Shown piece by piece: positions 52,512-62,410 of a stretch of 64,000 nucleotides of DNA. Made by a program: the position numbers and the translations under genes. The DNA is from RGIG4708 sp045633845 (GTDB taxonomy: Bacteria; Bacillota; Clostridia; UMGS1810). Positions within the stretch are counted from its first letter, which is position 1, and every line of letters starts with the position of its first letter. The stretch spans positions 1-64,000 of the forward strand of contig JAZQZC010000046.1 of assembly GCA_045633845.1 (NCBI GenBank). The letters run 5' to 3'. The notes beneath the pieces were generated by a model. It searched no databases, had not been told where the DNA came from, and worked only from the letters and a program-made list of their open reading frames with translations.

Positions 52512-54158
52512 TTGTATAATAGTATAAACAGTAATATTTTTACCGATATGCTTATTTCTGCCGCAAACAATTTGTGTAATCACAGGCAGGAAGTTGATAA
52601 TATGAATGTTTTTCCGGTTCCTGACGGCGACACAGGCTCCAATATGTCTATGACTATTACCGCTTGTGTAAAAAACACCGACGAGCTGCGTACAAAATCT
52701 CTTGAAGAGGCTTCAAAGCTTGTTGCAAACAGTGCTCTTCGCGGTGCAAGAGGTAACTCGGGCGTTATTTTGTCACAGCTTATACGAGGTGTGCAAAAAA
52801 GCCTTGTAGGCGTTAACGAAATTGACTGCAAGGTGCTTGCACAATGCTTTAAAAGTGCTCAGGAAAGCGCTTACCGCGCGGTTATGAAGCCAACTGAGGG
52901 TACCATTTTAACAGTTGCACGTCTTATGGGCGAAGCTGCGCAAAGTGACGCTGATAAGTTTGACAACCTTGCAGAGTTTTTTGAGCATATAGTAAATGCG
53001 GGTAATGCCGCGCTTGCAAAAACTCCGCAGATGCTTCCGCAGCTTAAGCAGGCAGGTGTTGTAGACTCGGGCGGTCAGGGGCTTATGTATCTTGTTGAGG
53101 GCGCTCTTGAATTTCTTAAAACAGGCAATGTTGTTGTCGGCACCGAGGCACAGGCTCAGCAATCCGAGCCCGAGGTTACGGCAGGCATTGACAGTGATAT
53201 AAAATTTGCATATTGCACCGAATGTATTATCGAAAAGAAAAATGCAAAAGCAGATACCTTTAAATTCCGCACCACTATCGAAAAAATAGGCGACAGTATG
53301 GTTGTTGTTGATGATGACGAAATAGTAAAGGTTCATATTCATACAAATGAGCCCAATATTGTACTTGGCGAGGCTCTTAAAATTGGTGAATTGTCAAGCG
53401 TTAAAATAGAGAATATGAAAATTCAGCACAGCAATATTACAAATGCCAGAGCTGAGCAGCCAAAAGAGGAGCCGACTCAGGCAAAAAGTGATGAACCTGC
53501 CAAAAAATATGCTTTTGTTGCTGTTGCGGCAGGCAGTGGTATTGCAGATACCTTCCGCTCTCTTGGTATAGACAGCATTATAGAGGGCGGTCAGACAATG
53601 AACCCGAGCACCGAGGATGTTGTAGACGCTGTAAACAAAATCAATGCAGAAAATATTATTGTTTTTCCAAACAACAAAAATATCATTATGGCGGCACAGC
53701 AGGCAAAGGATATCTGCGAAAGCAATGTAATTGTAATACCTACAACAAGTATTACTCAGGCAATATCCTGCATGCTTTGCTACGATGAGGATATGCCCCC
53801 CGAACAACTTGAGGTTGAGATGAACAGCAATATGAAAAATGCTGTAAGTGCTCAGATAACATATGCAGTAAGAGATACCGTGGTAGACGACAGACAAATT
53901 GTGAGCGGAGATATTTTAGGTATTGTAGAGGGTAAAATTAAATTTGTTGAAAAAAGTGAAACAGAATGTGTTTTAAATATAATGAAGCAGCATATTACCG
54001 AAGAGTCCGAATATGTTTTGGTTTTTTATGGCTCAGATGTGGAGCAAAGTGATGCAGATGCACTATGCGAGCAGCTTGAGGAATTGTATCCTGAGGTAGA
54101 TTTCAGCTTTAACTATGGCGGTCAGCCTGTGTATAGTTATATCCTTTCTGTCGAGTAA
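52512..54158 (+). CDS. fakA: DhaL/DegV-like fatty-acid kinase subunit (FakA/YloV-like)
   Basis: A 548-residue protein with a DhaL (DAK2) kinase domain: NVFPVPDGDTGSNMSMTITA carries the Asp ligands, GARGNSGVILSQLIRG follows, and the C-terminal half is DAK1/DegV-like. FakA phosphorylates fatty acids bound by a FakB protein for lipid synthesis; no fakB is in view. Start TTG 52512 follows GAGGTG by 7 bases. It precedes recG, as in the yloU-yloV-recG order of Firmicutes. Confidence 0.9.
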   Translation: MYNSINSNIFTDMLISAANNLCNHRQEVDNMNVFPVPDGDTGSNMSMTITACVKNTDELRTKSLEEASKLVANSALRGARGNSGVILSQLIRGVQKSLVGVNEIDCKVLAQCFKSAQESAYRAVMKPTEGTILTVARLMGEAAQSDADKFDNLAEFFEHIVNAGNAALAKTPQMLPQLKQAGVVDSGGQGLMYLVEGALEFLKTGNVVVGTEAQAQQSEPEVTAGIDSDIKFAYCTECIIEKKNAKADTFKFRTTIEKIGDSMVVVDDDEIVKVHIHTNEPNIVLGEALKIGELSSVKIENMKIQHSNITNARAEQPKEEPTQAKSDEPAKKYAFVAVAAGSGIADTFRSLGIDSIIEGGQTMNPSTEDVVDAVNKINAENIIVFPNNKNIIMAAQQAKDICESNVIVIPTTSITQAISCMLCYDEDMPPEQLEVEMNSNMKNAVSAQITYAVRDTVVDDRQIVSGDILGIVEGKIKFVEKSETECVLNIMKQHITEESEYVLVFYGSDVEQSDADALCEQLEELYPEVDFSFNYGGQPVYSYILSVE

Positions 54159-54173
54159 AAGGAAAGCATAAAA

Positions 54174-56237
54174 ATGGAATTTAATGAATATGTAAAGTTT
54201 ATGAATTCTGAATTAACGGTTGTAAAAGGAGTTGGCGAAAAAAAGTCAGCTCTTTTTGCTAAGCTCGGAATTAATTGTGTGTGGGACCTTTTGTACTATT
54301 TTCCGAGCGGCTACGAGGACAGAACCACGTTTTTTAAAATAGAGGGCTGCCCCGACGACACAATGTGCTGCATAAAGGTAAAGCCTCATGGCAGCCTGCA
54401 AAAAAGAAATATCCGCAGTGGTATCAGCCTTTTTTCACTGCGCATTGCAGACGATTCGGGAGTGGTAAATGCCAAGTGGTTTTCGGCTCAGTATTTTAAA
54501 GCAGATTTTGACAAAACACAGGAGTATGTGTTTTACGGAAGGTTTGTAACTGCATACGGCAGACGTGAATTTGAAATGAAATCCTTTGAAAAGGCAGACA
54601 AAAACTTAACAACAGGGGTTATACTTCCTGTATACAAAAGTGTGTCGGGTCTTGGTCAAAATGTAATAAGGCAGGCTGTAAACGCAGCACTTGACGCTTG
54701 CTGCACCATTATGGATTCACTGCCCTTGCGGATACTCGAAAAGTATAATCTTCCGTCAATAGACTGGTCGGTAAGGCAGATGCACCATCCCGAGAGTCAG
54801 CAAATTCTTGCAAAAGCGCGCCGACGCCTTGTGTTTGAAGAGCTTTTTGTGCTGCAGCTTGCGCTTATGTTTTTAAAATCACGCCGCACAGAGGACGAGG
54901 GTATTGTTTTTGGTGATGTTAAGTGTGTTGCGCAGTTTTCAAAGCAGCTTCCTTTTGAGCTTACCGATTCTCAAAAAACAGTTATTAATGAAATTTGTGC
55001 CGACTTTAAGTCAAACAAGCCTATGAACAGGCTGCTTCAGGGAGATGTAGGCAGCGGCAAAACCGCAGTTGCAGCAGCTGCCATATATGCCGCCTGCAAA
55101 AACGGATATCAGGCTGCAATGATGGCACCTACCGAAATACTTGCTCAGCAGCACTATGCTACACTAAAAAATATGTTTGGTGACAAAATTTCCATTGCAC
55201 TTTTAACGTCGTCAACACCAAAAAAGAAGCAGCTTTTGTCCGATATTTCCGAGGGTAAATACAATGCTGTTGTAGGCACTCACGCACTTATAGAGGGCAA
55301 TGTGGAATTTAAAAAGCTTGCTCTGTGCATAACCGACGAGCAACACCGTTTTGGTGTAAATCAGAGAGCAAAGCTCTTTGAAAAGGGCATTACCCCGCAC
55401 GTTCTTGTTATGAGTGCAACACCCATACCACGTACGCTTTCGCTCATATTGTATGGCGACCTTGATGTGTCAATTATCAACGCGCTTCCAAAAGGACGTC
55501 AGCCAATAGATACTTTTTGCGTAAAATCCGATATGCACAATCGTGTGTATTCTTTTGTTAAAAAGCATATAGACGAGGGCAGACAGTGCTATGTTGTGTG
55601 CCCCCTTGTTGAACAGTCCGAAAATCTTGATGTTTTGTCGGGTGTGGAATTTGAACAGGTTTTGCGCCAAAAGGTGCTGCCGGGGTACAGAATAGGACTT
55701 TTGCACGGCAAAATGAAGCCCGACGAAAAAGAAGAAATTATGCAGTCTTTTAAACGTCATGAGCTTGATTTGCTTGTTTCAACAACAGTAATAGAGGTAG
55801 GAGTTGATGTGCCCAATGCAAATATTATTGTAATTGAAAATGCTGAGCGCTTTGGGCTTTCGCAGCTGCATCAGCTCCGCGGCAGGGTAGGCAGAGGCAG
55901 TCACAAATCCTACTGCATACTTGTTACCGACAGCGACTCGGAGCAGACAGGCGAGCGTATGAAAACTATGACACAAACCACCGACGGCTTTGTTATTTCG
56001 CAAAAAGACCTTGAGCTTCGCGGATGCGGTGAGTTTTTCGGCACACGACAGCATGGTCTTCCTGAGCTTAAGATTGCCAATCTTTTTACCGATATGGATG
56101 TTTTAAAGCTTGCGCAGGAAGCTTGTGTAAACGAATTGTCCGCTGACCCTCTGCTTCAGAAAGATGATATGGCTTTTATACGCAGCAGAATACAAAAATT
56201 GTTTGGAAAATATGACAATTTTAACATTTTTAATTGA
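54174..56237 (+). CDS. recG: ATP-dependent DNA helicase RecG
   Basis: A 687-residue enzyme of usual length: wedge domain N-terminal (LTVVKGVGEKKSALFAKLGI), Walker A GDVGSGKTA (about 287), DEQH motif II in ITDEQHRFGV, SATPIPRT, the helicase C domain with VEVGVDVPNA and QLRGRVGRG, and the RecG C-terminal motif RGCGEFFGTRQHGLPELKIA. RecG reverses replication forks and processes branched DNA. It follows fakA by 16 bases. Confidence 0.97.
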   Translation: MEFNEYVKFMNSELTVVKGVGEKKSALFAKLGINCVWDLLYYFPSGYEDRTTFFKIEGCPDDTMCCIKVKPHGSLQKRNIRSGISLFSLRIADDSGVVNAKWFSAQYFKADFDKTQEYVFYGRFVTAYGRREFEMKSFEKADKNLTTGVILPVYKSVSGLGQNVIRQAVNAALDACCTIMDSLPLRILEKYNLPSIDWSVRQMHHPESQQILAKARRRLVFEELFVLQLALMFLKSRRTEDEGIVFGDVKCVAQFSKQLPFELTDSQKTVINEICADFKSNKPMNRLLQGDVGSGKTAVAAAAIYAACKNGYQAAMMAPTEILAQQHYATLKNMFGDKISIALLTSSTPKKKQLLSDISEGKYNAVVGTHALIEGNVEFKKLALCITDEQHRFGVNQRAKLFEKGITPHVLVMSATPIPRTLSLILYGDLDVSIINALPKGRQPIDTFCVKSDMHNRVYSFVKKHIDEGRQCYVVCPLVEQSENLDVLSGVEFEQVLRQKVLPGYRIGLLHGKMKPDEKEEIMQSFKRHELDLLVSTTVIEVGVDVPNANIIVIENAERFGLSQLHQLRGRVGRGSHKSYCILVTDSDSEQTGERMKTMTQTTDGFVISQKDLELRGCGEFFGTRQHGLPELKIANLFTDMDVLKLAQEACVNELSADPLLQKDDMAFIRSRIQKLFGKYDNFNIFN

Positions 56238-56287
56238 TTTATATTACATTCTTGTAAAAATTTAAAAAAAGTCTTTTCTTATTGATA

Positions 56288-56316
56288 TTATTGTGATACA
56301 ATATAAACGATATAAT
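56288..56316 (+). promoter_or_regulatory. Possible promoter of prfA
   Basis: TATAAT (56311-56316) with a poor -35 (TTATTG at 56288-56293) 17 bases upstream, about 75 bases before prfA. Confidence 0.45.
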
Positions 56317-56389
56317 GTATAGTTGTAATTATTTTTACATATATGTTGTGTGTTTGGTATGACACACCAACTGTTTTTGAGGTGAATTA

Positions 56390-57460
56390 ATGTTAGATAA
56401 ATTATCAGGTATTGAGGAGAGATTTAAAGAGCTTGAGGTCAAAATTGCCGACCCTGAGGTGATTGCCGACCAGGAACAGTGGCGCAATTTGTGTAAGGAG
56501 CACTCAAACATTTCTCCCATAGTAGCCAAATATCGTGACTACAAAGCCCTTTGTGAAAATATAGATGAAGCTAAAGAGCTCCTTGCATCTGGTCTTGACA
56601 AAGATGAAAAGGATATGGTCACAGAGGAAATAGAAATAAGCAAGGCAAGAATAGAAGAGGTTACCGAGGAATTAAAAATTCTTTTGCTCCCCAAAGACCC
56701 AAACGATGACAAAAACGTTATTGTTGAAATTCGCGGTGGCGCAGGTGGTGACGAAGCGGCACTTTTTGCATCGGACTTACTCCGTATGTACACAATGTAT
56801 GCCGAATCCAAAAACTGGCGCTGCGAAATGCTCAGTGCAAATGCAACCGACATCGGTGGCTACAAGGAGGTATCCTTTGCAATCAATGGTGACGGCGCAT
56901 ATTCAAGGCTCAAGTTTGAGTCGGGAGTGCACAGAGTACAGAGAGTTCCTTCAACCGAATCGGGCGGCAGAATACACACTTCAACAGTTACTGTTGCAGT
57001 TCTCCCCGAGGTGGAGGATGTTGAGGTCGAAATCAATCAGAATGATTTGCGAATAGATGTTTTCAGAGCGGGTGGTCCCGGTGGTCAGTGTGTTAATACT
57101 ACCGACTCTGCAGTACGAATTACTCATATACCAACAGGGGTGGTTGTATCCTGCCAGGACGAAAAAAGCCAGCACAAAAACAAGGACAAAGCTATGAAAA
57201 TTCTTCGTTCACGTGTATACGATATATTTTTGCAGCAGCAAAATGACGCCATATCTGCCGAGCGTAAAAGCCAGGTGGGTACAGGCGACCGTAGTGAGCG
57301 AATACGCACATATAATTTCCCTCAGGGGCGCGTTACCGACCATCGTATAGGGCTCACGCTTCACAAGCTTGAGGCAGTGCTCAACGGTGACCTTGACGAG
57401 GTTATAGATTCACTTATAACAACAGATCAGAGCGAAAAGCTAAAGCTTAGCGCTAACTGA
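56390..57460 (+). CDS. prfA: Peptide chain release factor 1
   Basis: A 356-residue RF1 with the anticodon-like region including RVQRVPSTESGGRIHTSTVT (PxT recognising UAG/UAA) and the GGQ motif in AGGPGGQCVNTTDSAVRIT (about 230), which catalyses peptide release. AGGTGAATTA precedes the ATG. It heads a translation and tRNA cluster with sua5, the LMW phosphatase, rimI and tsaD. The prmC methyltransferase, often next to prfA, is absent here. Confidence 0.97.
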   Translation: MLDKLSGIEERFKELEVKIADPEVIADQEQWRNLCKEHSNISPIVAKYRDYKALCENIDEAKELLASGLDKDEKDMVTEEIEISKARIEEVTEELKILLLPKDPNDDKNVIVEIRGGAGGDEAALFASDLLRMYTMYAESKNWRCEMLSANATDIGGYKEVSFAINGDGAYSRLKFESGVHRVQRVPSTESGGRIHTSTVTVAVLPEVEDVEVEINQNDLRIDVFRAGGPGGQCVNTTDSAVRITHIPTGVVVSCQDEKSQHKNKDKAMKILRSRVYDIFLQQQNDAISAERKSQVGTGDRSERIRTYNFPQGRVTDHRIGLTLHKLEAVLNGDLDEVIDSLITTDQSEKLKLSAN

Positions 57461-57475
57461 TAAAGGAAGAATAAT

Positions 57476-58477
57476 ATGAACACAGTAATTGTTGATAAAA
57501 GCGGTATTGACGATGCTGCAAAGTGCTTAAAAAACGGCGGACTTGTTGTGTTTCCTACCGAAACAGTGTACGGCCTTGGCGCCGATGCATTTAACGAGAG
57601 CGCCATAGACGGCATATACAAGGCAAAGGGCAGACCAAACGACAATCCACTTATTATCCATATTTCTGATATAAAATCACTTGATAATCTTGTGTCCTGC
57701 GTTCCCGAATGTGCAAGCAGGTTAATGGAAAAATACTGGCCCGGTCCAATGACACTGATATTTAAAAAAAACAAAAATGTTATAGACAGAGTTACCGCAG
57801 GGCTTGATACAGTTGCAGTGCGATTTCCGTCAAACCAAATTGCACGTGAGCTCATTCAAAAAAGCGGTGTTTATGTGGCGGCTCCGTCGGCAAACCTTTC
57901 GGGTAGTCCTAGCCCAACTGTTTCAAAACACGTTATAGATGATTTAAATGGCAGGGTAGACTACATTGTTACAGGTGACGGCTGCGAAATAGGGCTTGAA
58001 TCTACTGTAATAGACGTAAGCGGCAATGCTCCCGTAATTCTTCGACCCGGTGCAATCACATTTGAAATGCTGCGTGAAATTTTTCCCGAAGCAAGCATTG
58101 ACAAAGGTCTTGTAACTGAAGCTCAAAAGCCAAAATGTCCGGGGATGAAATATACCCATTACTCTCCAAAAGCACAGGTGATTGTTGTTTGCGGAGACAA
58201 ACAAAGCCGTCAGCAATATATTGCACAATGTCTTAAAAATGCTGATAACTGCGCAGTGCTTACATACGGCGGCGGAGAGTACAATAACGCAGCTTGCGTT
58301 ATAGATGCAGGCAGCAATATGGAGCAATATGCAAAATCATTGTTTTACAATTTAAGACTGTTTGACCAAAAGGGTGCCAAAACTGTTTATGCAGAATTTT
58401 GCATAGAGGGCGGCATAGGCGAGGCGGTAAAAAACCGCTTGTTTAAATCGGCAGGCTTTAATGTTATTTATGTATGA
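57476..58477 (+). CDS. sua5: L-threonylcarbamoyladenylate synthase (Sua5 type)
   Basis: A 333-residue protein: YrdC-like N-terminal domain with GGLVVFPTETVYGLGADAFN, KGRPNDNPLIIHI, WPGPMTLIF and PSANLSGSPSPT; then the linker and C-terminal Sua5 domain (from about 215, with CPGMKYTHYSPKAQVIVV). It makes threonylcarbamoyl-AMP, the precursor used by TsaD to modify tRNA to t6A, so it works with the tsaD gene downstream. AAGGAAG precedes the ATG. Confidence 0.95.
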   Translation: MNTVIVDKSGIDDAAKCLKNGGLVVFPTETVYGLGADAFNESAIDGIYKAKGRPNDNPLIIHISDIKSLDNLVSCVPECASRLMEKYWPGPMTLIFKKNKNVIDRVTAGLDTVAVRFPSNQIARELIQKSGVYVAAPSANLSGSPSPTVSKHVIDDLNGRVDYIVTGDGCEIGLESTVIDVSGNAPVILRPGAITFEMLREIFPEASIDKGLVTEAQKPKCPGMKYTHYSPKAQVIVVCGDKQSRQQYIAQCLKNADNCAVLTYGGGEYNNAACVIDAGSNMEQYAKSLFYNLRLFDQKGAKTVYAEFCIEGGIGEAVKNRLFKSAGFNVIYV

Positions 58478-58487
58478 GGAAAGCATT

Positions 58488-58949
58488 ATGAAAATTGTAT
58501 TTGTTTGTACCGGCAACACCTGCCGAAGTCCCATGGCAGAGGCTCTGATGGTTGCAAGGGCAGGCGCGGGTAATCTTGATATCGAGGTAGATTCCTGCGG
58601 TACAAGTGTATATGAAAGTGAGGATATCAACTCCAAAGCAGTGCAGGCACTTTACAGCATTGGCATATCAGGCTTTGAACACAGGTCAAGGCAACTTGAC
58701 AAAAACGATATCCAAAGCGCGGACATTGTGCTTACAATGACACAACAGCAAAAGTTTTCTATTACAAAAGTGTATTCCGAATATAAATACAAGATATTTA
58801 CAATTTGCGAATATACACGTGATTCAAAAGATGATGTTACCGACCCGTATGGCAAAAGTCAGATTTTTTACAACTTTTGCGTTAAAGAGCTACAGACTCT
58901 TGTTGACGAGCTGTATGAAATTGTAAAAGAGCAAATGGAGCAGATATGA
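58488..58949 (+). CDS. Low-molecular-weight phosphatase (YwlE-like)
   Basis: Start ATG 58488 follows GAGGAAAG; the frame is open to 58461 without a ribosome site and overlaps sua5. The 153-residue protein carries VCTGNTCRSPMAEAL (P-loop CX5RS with the Thr found in YwlE-type arginine phosphatases) and the acid motif DVTDPYGKS. The Thr after Asn (GNTCRS) favours protein-arginine phosphatase over tyrosine phosphatase, by comparison with the first phosphatase of this window (GNICRS). It sits in the conserved sua5-ywlE order of Firmicutes. Its stop overlaps the start of rimI. Confidence 0.88.
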   Translation: MKIVFVCTGNTCRSPMAEALMVARAGAGNLDIEVDSCGTSVYESEDINSKAVQALYSIGISGFEHRSRQLDKNDIQSADIVLTMTQQQKFSITKVYSEYKYKIFTICEYTRDSKDDVTDPYGKSQIFYNFCVKELQTLVDELYEIVKEQMEQI

Positions 58950-59386
58950 AGTTTTGTTCATTAAGTGATGAATATGCAAATCAAATATACAAAATAGAAA
59001 AAGACGTATTTCCCGATGCATATTCGTTAAATTCCATAAATGAGTTAATACATAACAATATGTACAGATATTCTCTGCTGATGCTTGAGGATAAAAAAAT
59101 TGTTGCTTATATAATAGCAACAGAGGTTGCGGGTGAGGCTGAAATACAGCGTATTGCAGTACCCTGTGACTGCAGACGCAGAGGCTACGCATCCTGCATT
59201 ATGGAGCAGTTTATCAATATATTGGCATCAGATGGTGTTGATAAAATACTTCTTGAGGTAAGACAAAGCAATAAAGCGGCAATTTCACTTTATCAAAGGT
59301 TTGGCTTTAAAAAAGTCGGACAAAGGCGAGGCTATTATGCCGACAACGGTGAAGATGCCATTTTATATACATTGGATATACAATAG
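58946..59386 (+). CDS. rimI: Ribosomal-protein S18-alanine N-acetyltransferase
   Basis: A 146-residue GNAT protein with IYKIEKDVFPDAYSLNSINE, the acetyl-CoA loop QRIAVPCDCRRRGYASCIME (about 70-89) and LEVRQSNKAAISLYQRFGFK plus GRRGYYADNGEDA, the RimI ending. RimI acetylates the N-terminus of S18. Its location between the phosphatase and tsaD is the usual tsa-cluster order. It starts inside the previous gene. Confidence 0.92.
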   Translation: MKFCSLSDEYANQIYKIEKDVFPDAYSLNSINELIHNNMYRYSLLMLEDKKIVAYIIATEVAGEAEIQRIAVPCDCRRRGYASCIMEQFINILASDGVDKILLEVRQSNKAAISLYQRFGFKKVGQRRGYYADNGEDAILYTLDIQ

Positions 59387-59404
59387 ATGATAGGTGGTGA
59401 TACA

Positions 59405-60409
59405 TTGTTAATATTGGGAATAGAAACATCCTGTGACGAAACTGCCGCTGCAGTGGTAAAAGACGGAAGAGAGGTTTTGTCAAACGTCATATCCACTCAG
59501 ATAGAAATTCACAAGCAGTTCGGAGGTGTTGTTCCTGAAGTTGCATCACGTAAGCATCTTGAGGCAATCAACGCAGTTATACATGAGGCTCTCACCAAAG
59601 CGAAAGTAACCCTTGACGATATAGATGCAATAGCCGTAACTTATGCTCCGGGGCTTGTAGGTGCTTTGCTTGTGGGAGTATCGGCAGCAAAGGCAATCAG
59701 CTATGCTTTGCAAAAGCCGCTTATACCTGTTCATCACATAAGGGCACATATATGTGCAAACTATATCGAGCACCCCGAGCTTGAGCCGCCCTTTGTCAGC
59801 CTTGTTTGTTCGGGAGGACATTCGCATATTATATATGTAAAAAGCTACACCGAGTACGAGGTTTTGGGGCAGACAAGAGATGATGCAGCAGGCGAAGCGT
59901 TTGACAAAGTGGCGAGGGTACTCGGGTTGGGCTACCCTGGTGGCCCCAAGGTAGACAAGCTCGCAAGAGAGGGTGACGAAAACGCTGTTGCCTTTAAAAA
60001 GGTTTCTTTTGGCAAAGACAATTACGATTTCAGCTTTTCGGGCATCAAAACAGGAGTCATCAATTATCTCCACAATGCGCAGCAAAAAGGAGAGCAAATA
60101 AACAACGCAGATGTGGCAGCATCTTTTCAGCGAAGTGTTGTTGAGGTTTTGATTGACAATCTCATAGATGCCGCAAAATCTGTTGGCTGCACCACTGTTA
60201 CTCTTGCAGGAGGCGTTGCATCAAACAGCAGACTCCGACAAGAGCTTCAAAACAAAAAAGGCGATATTAAAGCATATTTTCCATCGCCCATTTTATGCAC
60301 CGACAATGCTGCTATGGTTGCAGCAAGCGGTTTTTATGAAGCAAAAGCTAATCGCTTTGCAGATTTGTCATTAAATGCCGTGCCTTACCTGGGCGTGGAT
60401 TTAATATAG
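59405..60409 (+). CDS. tsaD: tRNA N6-adenosine threonylcarbamoyltransferase
   Basis: Start TTG 59405 follows AGGTGGTG by 8 bases and gives MLILGIETSCDETAAAV; ATG 59387 lacks a ribosome site. The 334-residue enzyme has the ASKHA ATPase motifs, HHIRAH (metal ligands) near residue 105, VSGGHSHI-like CSGGHSHIIYV, and GLGYPGGPKVDKLA. It transfers the threonylcarbamoyl group made by Sua5 to A37 of ANN-decoding tRNAs. tsaB and tsaE, normally required, are not in the window. Confidence 0.95.
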   Translation: MLILGIETSCDETAAAVVKDGREVLSNVISTQIEIHKQFGGVVPEVASRKHLEAINAVIHEALTKAKVTLDDIDAIAVTYAPGLVGALLVGVSAAKAISYALQKPLIPVHHIRAHICANYIEHPELEPPFVSLVCSGGHSHIIYVKSYTEYEVLGQTRDDAAGEAFDKVARVLGLGYPGGPKVDKLAREGDENAVAFKKVSFGKDNYDFSFSGIKTGVINYLHNAQQKGEQINNADVAASFQRSVVEVLIDNLIDAAKSVGCTTVTLAGGVASNSRLRQELQNKKGDIKAYFPSPILCTDNAAMVAASGFYEAKANRFADLSLNAVPYLGVDLI

Positions 60410-60431
60410 GTAATTTAAGGAGGTTTTAGGT

Positions 60432-62261
60432 ATGAAAAAAGGTATTTTAAAAACTATGACAGTTGCACTGGTTGTAATGAGTATGCTCATATGCACTGCA
60501 TTTGCGGCATTCCCTGACGTTGATGCAACAAGATACAGCTGGGCTGTTGAATCAATCAACTCAATGGCTGATGCAGGTATTATAAAAGGTTACGAAGACG
60601 GAACCTTCAATCCCGAAAAAGCTGTTACAAAGCTTGAGGGTCTTGTGTTGATTTCACGTATTCTCGGTTGTGATGACAGCGCAAATGCACTCATCGCACA
60701 GGAAGCAACCGATATTTACAGTGAAGTTATTAATGAGTACAAAGTTAATTTTGGCGAAAAAGAGCTTGCATATCTCCTTATGAAGGGCGTGCTTACAACA
60801 GACGAAATTGACAGCTATCTTACAGGCGGCGGCGCTTCGGACGGTCTCAAAAGATACGAGGTAGCAACTCTTCTTACAAAGGCTCTTGATGGCGACAAGG
60901 GTCTTGCTACATCACCGGCACTTTCTTATGCAGATGCAGGGGATATTCCCGCAAGCGCAAAAAAATATGTAAAATATGTTACAGACAATGGTCTTATGAA
61001 TGGTATGGAAGACAATAAGTTTTCACCCAATACCAATGTGACAAGAGCACAGGCTGCAGTTGTTCTCAAAAAATTGCAAAATCTTACTGCATATCAGTTC
61101 CGTGCAGGTACAGTTACAGATATCAATACCACAACAGGTATTATCAAGGTTAAATCCGAAGACGGCAGCGTATATACACACAGCATTTTGCAAAATGTAA
61201 TACTCCGCCACGAGGGCAATGTAATTAAAACAAAGGATATTGTTACAGGCAGCCTTGCGTCTATTACATACAAGGATGCACAGCTTTATGCAATAGACTT
61301 TATTTCTTCTGTTGCTGACAGCACTGTTAAAGGTGTTGTTTCGGGTATTGCAACATCCGGCTCAACTTCAACACTTTCTGTAAAAGTAATGGGCGAAAAT
61401 GCAACAGAGCCTTCAAGCGAAAAAACATCTTATGTTTTAGCTAACGATGTTGCCATTACATACAACGGCGAGTCTGCAACAAAAGCAGCTCTCACAAACG
61501 GCAAGCTTGTTGTAATCAGCGTTAAAGGCGGCAAAGCAAAAACAATATCTGTATATGACAAAACAACCACTCTTTCGGGTACAATCGAAGATATTATTGT
61601 TTCGCCTGTTTACAAGCTTGTTATAAAAGATAACGACGGCAACAGCGACGAATATATGCTCAAAGATGTTGTATCTGTAACAAGAGGCTCAAAATCAGCT
61701 TCTGTTGCAGACCTCAAGCAGGGTGATATGGTTTCTCTTACACTTGAATATGGTGTAATCTCCAAGGTTGTTGCAACAACAAAAACAAATACAAAATCAG
61801 GCGTAATCAAAGCTATATATATTTCGGATTCACCTGAGCTTACTCTCACAATTGAGGGCGAAAATGTAACATATCCGCTTTCAGTAAATACCGAGTATTC
61901 AATTATTGGTGTAGAATCTCCTTCAATATATTCACTTCGTACAAATTCGATAGTAACAGTTAATATTGAAAGTGAAACAATTGTAAAAGTTACATCTACC
62001 GCTTCTTCCGAAACAAAAACATTTACAGGCTCTGTAGTAAGTGTTACACCTGCTGCAAATGTATTCCAGGTTACATTTACCGATACAGCTACAGGTGTTA
62101 CCGAAACTGATACAGTAGTTGTTGGCACAAAAACAACAATTATCGATACCAACGGAAAAACCAAAAAGCTTACCGATATTGCACTTGGCGATACTGTAAC
62201 CGTATATGGTTCGATAAGCTCTGGAGTAATCAGTGCAACAACAGTTATGATAGTTGAGTAA
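60432..62261 (+). CDS. SLH-domain S-layer-type protein
   Basis: A 609-residue exported protein: signal peptide (LKTMTVALVVMSMLICTAFA), then SLH repeats (about 27-215: FPDVDATRYSWAVESINSMA, GIIKGYEDGTFNPEKAVTK, SYADAGDIPASAKKYVKYV). Several beta-rich repeats follow (about 225-605) with alternating patterns such as SGTIEDIIVSPVYKLVIKD and TGSVVSVTPAANVFQVTF, reminiscent of DUF5666-type OB repeats. A structural wall-bound protein is likely. Strong AAGGAGG and a strong terminator suggest high expression. It is the third SLH protein of the window, so SLH anchoring is a general feature of this cell wall. Confidence 0.88.
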   Translation: MKKGILKTMTVALVVMSMLICTAFAAFPDVDATRYSWAVESINSMADAGIIKGYEDGTFNPEKAVTKLEGLVLISRILGCDDSANALIAQEATDIYSEVINEYKVNFGEKELAYLLMKGVLTTDEIDSYLTGGGASDGLKRYEVATLLTKALDGDKGLATSPALSYADAGDIPASAKKYVKYVTDNGLMNGMEDNKFSPNTNVTRAQAAVVLKKLQNLTAYQFRAGTVTDINTTTGIIKVKSEDGSVYTHSILQNVILRHEGNVIKTKDIVTGSLASITYKDAQLYAIDFISSVADSTVKGVVSGIATSGSTSTLSVKVMGENATEPSSEKTSYVLANDVAITYNGESATKAALTNGKLVVISVKGGKAKTISVYDKTTTLSGTIEDIIVSPVYKLVIKDNDGNSDEYMLKDVVSVTRGSKSASVADLKQGDMVSLTLEYGVISKVVATTKTNTKSGVIKAIYISDSPELTLTIEGENVTYPLSVNTEYSIIGVESPSIYSLRTNSIVTVNIESETIVKVTSTASSETKTFTGSVVSVTPAANVFQVTFTDTATGVTETDTVVVGTKTTIIDTNGKTKKLTDIALGDTVTVYGSISSGVISATTVMIVE

Positions 62262-62266
62262 TATCC

Positions 62267-62308
62267 AAAAAATGCGTCTTTTAAAAAAAGACGCATTTTT
62301 TTTATTTA
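62267..62308 (+). terminator. Terminator after the SLH S-layer gene
   Basis: AAAAAATGCGTCTTTT (62267-62282) pairs perfectly with AAAAGACGCATTTTTT (62286-62301), followed by T-rich sequence. Confidence 0.95.
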
Positions 62309-62313
62309 CCCCC

Positions 62314-62342
62314 TTACTTTTTTAAAATATATGTGATATAAT
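62314..62342 (+). promoter_or_regulatory. Promoter of the dnaD-like/dnaI-like operon
   Basis: TTACTT (62314-62319), a 17-base spacer and TATAAT (62337-62342) with TGTGA extended -10. Confidence 0.65.
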
Positions 62343-62410
62343 AAAATGTATCTATGCCAAAACAGTAAAAAGAGCATAAAAACCAATGAAAATTATGGAG
62401 AGTGATTAAA

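Noticed and set aside
61610..62296. A 228-codon minus-strand open frame inside the S-layer gene
   Set aside because: Val/Thr/Ser-only composition without a ribosome site, antisense to a well-supported SLH protein.
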